Source: Monodelphis domestica (lineage: Eukaryota; Chordata; Mammalia; Didelphimorphia; Didelphidae). From it: a stretch of 64,000 nt of DNA. Position 1 is the stretch's first letter. The number at the start of each line of letters is the position of its first letter. This document shows, piece by piece, positions 51,601 to 62,600 of this stretch. Under the pieces are notes generated by a model, which searched no databases, was not told the DNA's origin, and saw only the letters and a program-made list of their open reading frames with translations. The stretch is from positions 8,666,279 through 8,730,278 of the forward strand of contig NC_077235.1 in NCBI RefSeq assembly GCF_027887165.1, in the 5' to 3' direction. Made by a program: the position numbers and the translations under genes.

Positions 51601-52279
51601 CTATGATAAAATATAAACTCATCTGTTTGATCCCCTCACAGCCTGAGTCCAACATACCTTTCTGACTTCTTACCCATCATTCCCTCACTCTGACTCTGTA
51701 TTCCAGTCCAATATGTGAAATTGAAACATTTCTGCATAGATTTCACAGGCCTCCACAAATTAGATCCATCCCACCTAGCCAATCTCCTCTGAGGACCTTT
51801 CACACTCAAGAAAACCAAAGCTTTATTCACTGAAAAAAGGTGGCTACACCAACAAATGATTGTGTATTTTCCAATAAGAAAAGCTGATGCCTATAGGGCC
51901 TGCTGTGTACTTTGCAGAGATTAGTGGCCAAACACAGAAAAAGATTCAGGCTTCTCTCCTTTACTCAAACTATCTTATATAACAAGGGAAATAAATGGCA
52001 AGTAAAAAATGCATTTTTTTAGTCTTTAAACTATCAACTCATTTTCATCATACAATTCAAAATCATATAAGTTGAACTAAAATTATAAGTGATAAACCAT
52101 TAAATTGCATCACTCTGTTTTATTATTAGTTTACTATTATTACTACTGTCTCAGGGCCAGAGTATCTTCCAGGTTGGACCAACTGTTCTTAGAAGTCAAA
52201 ACCTAACCTCTAAGTAAGATTTTATTACAGAAAGCCATGTTTCATGACCATTTCCTCTACCCCTTAAAACAGTAATAAC

Positions 52280-52318
<39 letters not shown>

Positions 52319-55300
52319 TCCTGTCTGGTACACCAGATTAACCAGAGAACCATGGATTTTTTAGTGCCATTCTCCCCAACTCTCAAAGACTATGTCCTTA
52401 AATTACAGAGGGTTTGTCATTGGAGAGAATTCCCCCCACTCCACCCTCCCATCTCCTTCAGAGTCACAGAGACGTATAACCAGTCCAAGGCCATATGCAG
52501 TAGAGGCAGGATTTGAACCAGGGTCTTCTTGGCTACAGGGACAACTCTTTTTCTGCTTTGCTACAATGCTTCTCAGAGAACTGTAAAGTCCAGTATGTGC
52601 TAGTAAGTATATATACACACATGCATTAAAAAAGGAGAGACGATGTTTAAACCTGATGACTCAATCACAACAATTTAGGCTTAGTGGACAACAAAAGTAC
52701 TTCATGCTATTCTAATATCTGACACATGGACACCACCTCAGCCTTGAGCATTTAGAGGCTGCTTATTTGTAAAGCAAAAAAGATAATGGATTCAGGTGCT
52801 GTTATCTTCTTGTTTAGTTCCCAAGGACTAGTCCTAAAACAAAGCTCTTTCCACACCCCTTCTTCAATTCAGAAGTTTTTAGTGGTTTCCCATCACTTAT
52901 TCTATAGCATAGAAACTCTCTTGCTGAGAAGTCTTCTGCAAGATGGGTCTCAGCTGCCTTTCCAAGCTTATTCCACTGGATCCAATGGATCACTCCATTC
53001 CATCCAAATGGCTTGCTAGTTATGATATGCCATTTCCCATCAACATGCCTTTCCACAAGTGAATGAATAAAGTATTAGGTAGGCTCTCATGTCTAGAATA
53101 CATTCCCTCTTCCTCTTGGACTCTTATGATAATAGTAACAGTAGCTCACATTTATATAGCACTTTAGGGTTTGCAAAGTGCTTTGCAAATATTATTTTAT
53201 TCTCATAACAGCCCTGAGAGGTAGGTGCTAACTGAGATAATTAAAACAGCAAGTGATTAATTGTGGGAATTGAGTGACCCACACTGACTCCATCTTATGA
53301 CTCAATTGTGGAGCTAGCTCAGTTCTCTTTTTATTCAATTATGAGTCTAATCCAATTTTTGTCTTGTGAGAAAACTTTATTCAATTATGGGAATTGTGAG
53401 AAAACATTATTGCATTGTTTGAACCTAGCCCAGCATGACTGGTGAGCCAGACCACCTCTTCTTGTTGCTTAGAGACCCTTAACTCAGTACCTAGGTCATG
53501 GTGACCAGAAACCCAGACAAATCTGAAAATTAATGCAAGGAGTTGTCTCACTATTATATATCTCAAGCAACCCATATGTCTTATCTTAAAACTGGCCCCA
53601 CACCGGCCAATCGGTTATTGTTTCTATGTTCCTTTGATTAAATACAGACACTGAGACAAGTGGGACATCTCTTTTTCTGATTTCAAAAATCAATTTTGAT
53701 TTTAGAATTGTACCCCTTCATTCTCTCCCTTCCAACTTGGAAAGTCTGTAATCTTTCCTCTAATTAGAAATCTGATCACCTAATTTTGTATCCTGGTTAA
53801 CTGTTTTCTTTTCATTAATTGGTCTTACTTGATTAATCATTTTAATGCATAAAAATTTGTCTCCCCCTGTATTAGGGATCCAGAGCCAAGTAGAGGAAGC
53901 CTGGTCCCAATTTGTTTTATGCAGTTGGTATACATTGCTTAATAAATCCATATGCTTCGGAGCTGTAATGTTTGTTTCTTCAATCATTTCATCGTTCACT
54001 AGTCATATATCATTTTTTGCCATTTTACACATAAGGAAACTGAAGACAGATGGGGTTTAAGTGATTTGCCCAGGGTCATATAGCTAGCTAAGTGTGTGGG
54101 ACTGGATTTGAATTCTGGTCTTCCTGACTTCAGGTCCAGTACTCTACCTACTGTGCCACCTAGCTCAGATACCAACTCCCATATGAAGCTGCCCTCTGCC
54201 TCCACCCCCAATCCCTCTTGAAAATGCTCTTTGTAACTGTGTCTTAGTTTCATTCACTTGTCTTTGCACCTGACATTTCCTCCCAGTGGAACATAAGCAT
54301 CTTGTGGACAGCGATGGCTTCTTTTGTGTCTTTGCCTTCCTAGCTCTGAACATGGTACCAGGCACATAGCAGGCTTTTAATGGCTATTTGTTGAATTGGC
54401 CACATTGGGGTGCCTTCAGAGAGCTGTGGTCAGGAGTAGAAAAGGCTCAAGATTATGTAGCACCAAGACTGAGTAGAGGTACCTAGCCTGGAAAAGGAGA
54501 CTCAGAAAGACCATGAGATCTGACTTCAAGCCTGTGAAGGAAGGGCTGGCTGTCATAGGGAAGAGGGACTCAATCCATTCTGTTTGGCCTCTGAAGGCAG
54601 AATGAAGAATGAAGAGGACAAGTTGCAAAGAGTCAAACTTGAGCTTCATACAAAGAAAGCCTTGCTAGCAACGAGCACTACCCAAGAGGGCCGGCTGCCT
54701 CAGGAGGGAGTGGGTTCCCGTTGCTAGAGGTCTTCCAGGGAAGCTTGGTTAGCCACTTGTTGAGAATGCCATTGAGTGAATTTCTGTTCAGGCATATGTA
54801 GGAATAGAAAGCCTTCAAAGTCCCTCCAATATGACCTTGGGCAAGTCATTTGAACCCTCTGAGCCTCAGGCCTCTTAGATAAGAAGAGCTGCTCTACCTG
54901 TATTCTCCTAAGTCTGTCACAGGGAACTGTTCCCTCCCTCTGTAAATGCCCGTGCCTCTTGTTTTGGTCTACTGTACATTCTGAAGTCTTAGAACGCTAA
55001 ACTGGGAGCCAAATGTGGTCATCCTCATGGATGCTGTTACTTCCGGCCAGTAAGTAAAAGTTATTTTCTTTGTATTTGGAGACTCTAGACAATTCTCTCT
55101 TTCCCAGAGCTCCTATCAGATGAGTTGGCACCAAATTCTTGGTTCCTCGAAGGTGAGAGCCATGTACTCATGTGCTATTTATAATGCATTCCAGCAACCT
55201 CTGATTGCTGCAAGGACACTAGCAAATTTGCTTCAATGGTATGATTTTCTATCATTTGTAACACCATCATCCACACTTGAAAACCTAATGCCTCGCTCTA

Positions 55301-58300
55301 ATGGTACCTCTCGTTTCATCCATTTAGCTCAGACCCATTTTTCTGCCGTGATAATTTCACGATGCTCCTGATTCCATTATCAACACTGCCAATTTGGAGG
55401 AAACAGAATGTTACTTAACTAGACACTTTTCTGCTTCATTTTCATAGCAATTAATTGCTTTAAACACTTTCATCTTCCCTGAGTTAACAGTATGGTCATG
55501 TAGGTGGGGATGGAGCTTCGACAATATACAAACAAATGCTGATGATCTCTCTGTGTATTTATTTAGCATTCTGACCATTACATAGAGCTTCCCAAAATGA
55601 TGAGAACCAATACTTGGAAGACTCCAAGGCGGAGATGGGACGATCTTAAAGGAATACATTTAACTGGGAAAGAGGGGATGTGAAAGCACCTGAAAGTCCA
55701 GGGACTGCAGCAGCAAGTCCATGGGGTTGGAGCCTATAATCAAACAGAAGAAGTCCAGAGTCAGGAAGCGGCCTTCTTCCACCTGACAAACCTTCAAATG
55801 TTAGTAGGCCTTTACCGTTCCTTTGAAGTGAGATCAAACAGAAGGAAAAAGGAAGAAAACCTTGCACCAATTACCTGAAGCCAAGGCCCACTTGCCTCAG
55901 GTGCCATAGGGTGAGGGGTCACACGAACTGGATCAGGAACAGCCTGGGCAGTTGGGAGTCAACTCCAGGGGAGCACAATTCATCACTGTCAGGTACCTGA
56001 CATTTGAAAGGCTCCGCTCCTAAAGCATCCTATCATGACCTCCAGAAAAACACGACAAATTTGCCCCAAATGTCATAAAGTATCTCCAATAAACTCACAA
56101 ACTATCGACCTTTAGTGGCTCTTTCTAAGTAGCTTGGGAAAAGCAAGTCAACGCAGATTTCTTCCTGGATCTTTCTGACTCTCTGAGATGGTTGGAGTGC
56201 AAGGCCTAGAGTCAGGAAGACTCATCTTCCTGAGTTTAAATCTGGCTTCGGACACTTACTAGCTGTGTGACCCTGGGCAAGTCACTGAATCCTGTTTGCC
56301 TCAGTTTCCTCATCTGTGAAATGAACTGGAGAAGGACATGGCAAACTACTCCAGTATCTTTGCCAAGAAAACCACAAATGGAGTCACAAAGAATCAAACG
56401 TGCCTCAAATGACTGAATAACAACAAGAAGATTCTAAATTCATGTCAGAATCCCTAAATCCTCGGTGGCCATGAAACTTCAGGATGGGATGTATAGTGTG
56501 AAATTCCAGGGCTCTTCTTCCTCCTGAGGCAAGTTTCCCTTTGAAGTAACTAGAAGCTACATTCAAGTAAGAAACCAAATGATCCAAAGAAAAGAGGATG
56601 TTTTTTTATTTGAAGGTTCAAAAACATTCCATTTTCTGTTTCACAAATGCCAGGTCCAAGAAGCCTGAACACTCAGGGACATGCAACTGGTGTTGTTTTC
56701 TGTTCCATTATGTTCCAGGGCTTCAGTGCTAAGAGCTTTTCAAGAACCTTCAAATTAGACTGTTTGAGAATATAACTCTTACTCCATTTGCCAGGTTTCA
56801 GTCTTGAAAGATTGCAAATGGCAAGAACATCACCCACTTGTCTGTACCCCAAAGAGATAATGGACAAAAAGACTTGTACAAAAATATTCATAGCTGCGCT
56901 CTTTGTGGTGGCCAAAAATTGGAAAATGAGGGGATGCCCTTCAATTGGGGAATGGCTGAACAAACTGTGGTATATGTTGGTGATGGAATACTATTGTGCT
57001 CAAAGGAATAATAAAGTGGAGGAGTTCCATGGAGACTGGAACAACCTCCAGGAAGTGATGCAGAGCGAGAGGAGCAGAACCAGAAGAACATTGTACAAAG
57101 AGACAGATATACTGTGGTATAATTGAACGTAATGGACTTCTCCATTAGTGGCAGTGTAATGTCCCTGAACAATCTGCAGGGATCTAGGAGAAAAAACACT
57201 ATCCATAAGCAGAGGACAAACTGAGGGAGTAGAAACACCGAGGAAAAGCAACTGCCTGACTACAATGGCTGAGGGGACATGACAGAGGAGAGACTCTAAA
57301 CGAACACTCTAATGCAAATACTAACAACATGGCAATGGGTTCGAATCAAAAACACATGTGATACCCAGTGGAATCACGCGTCAGCTACGGGGGGTGGGAG
57401 GGAGGAAAAGAAAATGATCTTTGTCTTTAATGAATAATGCATGGAAATGATCAAATAAAATACTATAAAATTAAAAAAAAAAAGAACATCACCCACTTGG
57501 AGAGAGACAGCATCAAGCAATCTCTGCCATCAAGAAACCTAGGTCCTATCGACATTTCTACCACTGGGCAGAGGAGTGCTCAATGAAAGGCCCAGTTTCT
57601 CCATGTTTCCATTTGCTTTACCGCAAATTAATGAAGAGACTCCCCTTTACCTAAGGCATTCTCCAGATTGGAAGATAGCTAACCTAACAAAGGGTCATGA
57701 GGATGAGAACAGTGATCCCTCTGGAAGGAAGCACTCAATTCAAGATTTGATTATCTGGCATTATTAACATTCAAAGATTAATTTTAAAAATCTCCAGGTC
57801 CTAAGCATGTATGTACAGATTTTTTTCAAATTTTAATTCTGCCATTTGTATTCAAACAACGGCACAAGGACAGGAAGCTATACCTAGAAAGTAGTTTATC
57901 TGAAAAAGAGCAAAGGGTCTAAAGGGACCACAAACTTGACATGAACCAACAATGACTGCTAGTACAGGATTCCAGATGAGAGATTCTAATCTCCAGGTAC
58001 TGTCTTCTTGTCAGATAACATCTGGAGTGGCATGTTCACTTTCACCTATCATGTTGTAGGAGGGACCCTGATAAATAGGTGCTTATCCCAACACTGACAA
58101 GCTAGTGCCCAGGACAGAGTCCAAGTCACAAGATTGGTTCAACCTAACTGTGAATATTTAACCTGAAGAAGGAAAGACTTAGTGGGATCTCAAAATCATT
58201 GTCAGTTTTATAAAATACCTAGAAGACGGCTAAGCAGGTATGGAGTTTGGGGTAGGGGTGATGAATATATATATTTCAGGTTTACATCTTTATGCTCAAA

Positions 58301-59562
58301 AGGAGAAAAACCTTTCTGACTATTACAGGGATCCGAACAGGGGTTAGTGATCTTCACCCTCACTATAGCTATTCAGGCTCAGCATAAATGACCAGGGATC
58401 AGAAAAGGTCTGGGGAGCAAGGGGATGCTGCAGAGATTGAATGAGATCAGCATTTTCCAAATGATGATCCCTACAGAATTTTCACTGGTCCATAAAACTT
58501 TGATCTGTAACCTCTTAAAACTTAAAAAAATGACTCTTCCTCCCAGCTCTGGTTTCCTGGGGTTATTCGGAGGAGGAAGGAGGAAGGAGGAAGGGTCAGT
58601 TGCTGTCGGGGATGAAGGAACCCACATGGCGGAACTTTGCTATTTGAGCATCTACAAGCTGCTTTTGGCTTAGAAATGCTGCACTAGACAGCCTCAAGCC
58701 CCTTCTAGGTCTTACCCCAGATATGCACCAAAAGCTATGCCCAAAACAACTGCAAACCTGTGCTCAATTTCTTAAATTAGGAAGTTCTTTTCCCATAGTA
58801 CATACACACATTCTTACTGTACATGTACATAACATAGTTACATAGGTGTACATGAACATAGTTAAAGGCAACAAAGGGAAGTCGGCTCCAAGCTTTCAGA
58901 TACAGAGCAATACTGGGAAAATTCCCATCGCATCTCTCAAAGTGCCAAGTTTTGTTTTGTCTATACCCCCTGATACTTGTATGCACAATTCCACATTTCC
59001 AAGTAGTATTTGCTAGCACTACTTTGCTATCATTGTGAAATGCCTTCTACTAAATATGTTAGTAGATGGAGTGATACAAAGATGACTTCTAAGATTATGA
59101 AAATCTGAAAGTAAAAACACAGGAAGCCAATTTTTTTAAAAATCTCCCTTTTAGTTTCTTTTTTCCCTATTGCCCACCCAAGAAACAAGGAACTTTCTGT
59201 GGACAGTAGAGTTCTCCTTGGCATTCTGTGCCAGGCAAAGAGAAGCACTGAGCCCTACCAACTCAATCACAGCAACTTTCTCAATATTCATCCACGAGGT
59301 AATTGGGTCTTGGGACAAAATCCATGCTTACATTTGGAAGTGCTAATGCAACAAGTCGTTCCAAAAAGAGATCAACTGAATACTGGGGATCAAAGGAGAC
59401 AATGTCTTCTTTAAGGACATTCATTAAACCCGTGGTCGCCAACAGAAACTGCTTTCATAATCATTGTTTTAGAAAAGTTACACTGGGAGAGTATCTGTCT
59501 TCTTGATTCAATCATCCATTTCATCATTTCCAGGACATTGTTTCAGGCTCAGAAAAAGTGGC

Positions 59563-59605
<43 letters not shown>

Positions 59606-62600
59606 GTTATTGTTATTCCTAACATTTCTTGAATGTTTGCCAAAACCTTTGCATATCTCATCTCATTCACCATCCCTTCTTCTCTAGTCTCTACGTAGAA
59701 CCTTGATGAGTGCTTACAAATCATTGTTTTCATCTTGTATTCTCAATTTCCCATGATAGCTAGTATTAGCCATCATGAACCCAGTGTTCAGTGGAAGCTG
59801 CCAAGTTACCAGGAAGAAGCCACTTGAGGTGTAAACACAACATCAGTTTCCTGAATGGATCATTCTTGGGAATGCAAGTATTCCCATTTGTGGAGCAAAG
59901 CCTCTCCCTTTGGGATGTGTTTACACAGAGCATTAGCCAGCTCCAAAGGGTAAAACTAGATACCAATTAATCTACCAATGTGCAGTAGCTGTGACAAATG
60001 CACAGTCACTAAAATGTTGTGTTTCTGTCAACATCTGACCCCTCCTTTTCAGGTGGATTGCCTTGCCTGCCATGGCTAGGCATGGGGCACAGAAGTGAAA
60101 AGAGGCCTATGGCTAACAAGAGCCAAACTTAGCCTTTTGGGATGTGGCTACCCAGAGCTCCCTGACTTCATTTCCCCAGAATTTCATGCAGCCAACTCTG
60201 TCTCCCATCCAGCACCCCAACATTTTGTTGATGTCTTCCTTGACCTGAGATGAGCAGGTTACGTGTTGTCATATGTTATATGAGCAGGCATATGTTGTCA
60301 ATGAGCAAGGCCAACAGCTGAGCTCCTTAAAGGGGTGGAGAACTTATTCTAAATCTCAGACCTCTAAAGTCAGCAGAAAACAAAGAGACTCTAAAGCCAG
60401 AAGGCCCAGGTCTGCCTCCATTTTGATTGAGCCTTGGCCCTCAGCAAAGCACTTGCCACTGGTGTTTTTGCTGCCAAGGCAGAACTACTGGAGCTACCAG
60501 AGTACTGGACCCACTGGACAGGAGCAGCACCCACACTGGGCACCAGGCAGGCAGTTGCCAAATAGACTTTCCATTCTGTTTCCAGGCTTCGGTAGTTATT
60601 CTATTGCTGCAACTGACTTTTAATGAATCCAAGAAGCCCCAATGCTAACATTTCCAAAATACAACCTTTGAGAACATGCAAGATGTACCTTCAGCAAGAG
60701 TTCTAGAAACAGTGATGACACCAAACAGTCCCCCATCCCCAATTAAGGAACTACGCTTGGGTAGAAGGGGGAACCGGTAGAGAACAGATGATGGGGTTTG
60801 CTTTTCCTTTGTGGTATCTCACAGAAGAATATAAACATATCTAACTTTCTAGAGACAGACATCTGCATGTGACTGCTGCATACGTTTGAGGTGTATTAGT
60901 TCACAACCTGTCAATGCATTCTTCCTGTGTCCAAAGTGGCATCTCTGCAATTTCACCACAAAATCTTCCAACTTCAAAGCTTCAAAGGACGGGCAGCTTC
61001 CCCTCTCCTTGTCACCCACCCACACCCTGGCAGGTGAGGGCGCTCCAACAGAATCCTAGAAGACTTTGGGCACTGAGACATGGTAGCCTGCATGTACCAT
61101 GCCTGAGAAAGGAAACATTGCTACCAGGTCATTTTTTTCTGGCAACATCACTGGCTTCAAAGTAACAGTGGTCACACAACTGCTAAGTAAGAAGAGTCCC
61201 CTGGCCCATGCAGGCATCTCAATGAACTTTGATCACTGAGTAGTTATGACAAAAGCTAAAGCCCTTACTGAAAAAGCCAGGATGACAAACTCCCAAGGTG
61301 AGCTCTGGGCTGGATTTCCCAGCCTCCCCATACTGCATCTGTAAATATAAAAGCCTTCTGTATGTTTCTGTGCAAAGGAGACAGATGTGCCAACTGACTA
61401 AGAGAGTCCACTGCCATGGCCAAGGGTTCTTGGGTAACAGGAGACATGCAATTACATTTGATCTTCTGCAGATGTGCTCCCCCCGTGTGTGACAGGCGGC
61501 ACACAGGAGCTAGACTGTTTCTGTAGGCTCTGCAGTCTAAGCCGATTCCCTTCTCTCCCCAGGTCAAATAGGCTGAGGCTTAAGCAAGCCAAGGAATTCA
61601 CAGAGATATGCTGAATTCAGTTCTCCCCCACTGGGGAAGTGACACAAAAAGTCCCAACAGAATGGTTTGGACTGCTGTTTTCTGGAAACAGGCAAGAGTG
61701 GTGTAAAAAAGAGGCCGCCAATTTCACTTCACCGGCATCAGAGATCCCCATGGCCCTCCGTTCAGTCTGGCCCCTGTCCTTGCCAGAAGTTTGCCCTGGG
61801 CCTGCCCCGTCACTTTGCACCAGCTACAGCCGATTATTTGGGGGCTCCCTGGCCACATGCACACCCCGCTGAGGGCATATCAAGCCTGTCCCCTTCCTCT
61901 TTCCCGGTACATTCCATTTTTTCCATCAACAAGGCTCATCATCTTAGGAAGAAAGCAAAATCGTTTCCCCACATGCTCAGATGAAATAACTTGAACTGTC
62001 TCGGAGAGCAAATATGAATAATAAGCTGCCGAGGAAAAGCTGAGAGAAGCTGGGGCGAGCCAGCCTGCCAAGTTACCCCATTCCCAGCTTCCCAGACCTC
62101 AGGGGGGCACCTGCACAGCTGAAAAAGGCCAAGCTGAGCCGTGTGGCGATGGCGGAGGCAGCTGCTGAGGGGCTTCAAAGCATCTCTCCCAACCAAGATG
62201 TCACTGGGCATCCACAGCCCAGGGAGAGAAGGACGAGCGGGAATGGGCACCACGAGCCTGCCAAACAAAGCCCAACTCCCCGACTAGCCTGCTTTGGACC
62301 AAGGAAGGAGAAAAAGGCGAGGGGCAAACTGCTCGCCCCTCCTCCGGCCCAAGAAGGGCTGGCCCAGGGGATGGGGAAGAACAGCGCTCCCCACGCTTCG
62401 CTTCCCGGCTCCCCTGGACAAATGTTCTCATCGCACCCAGGCACGCTTTGTCCAGGAAAGCCCACGCTCCTGGTCCTGGCGCAGGTACCCAGACAGGCAC
62501 GAGCACACAGCTGGGCAGAGCGAGCAGGCAGAAGTGACTCGACCTTCCGCCTGGAGCTCGCAGCTGTACTCCATGGCACGCAGAGAACACTTGGACAGAT

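Noticed and set aside
60249..60310. Local near-duplicate ATGAGCAGG...CATATG...TTGTCA
   Set aside because: A short imperfect tandem duplication of about 30 bases; ordinary replication slippage explains it.
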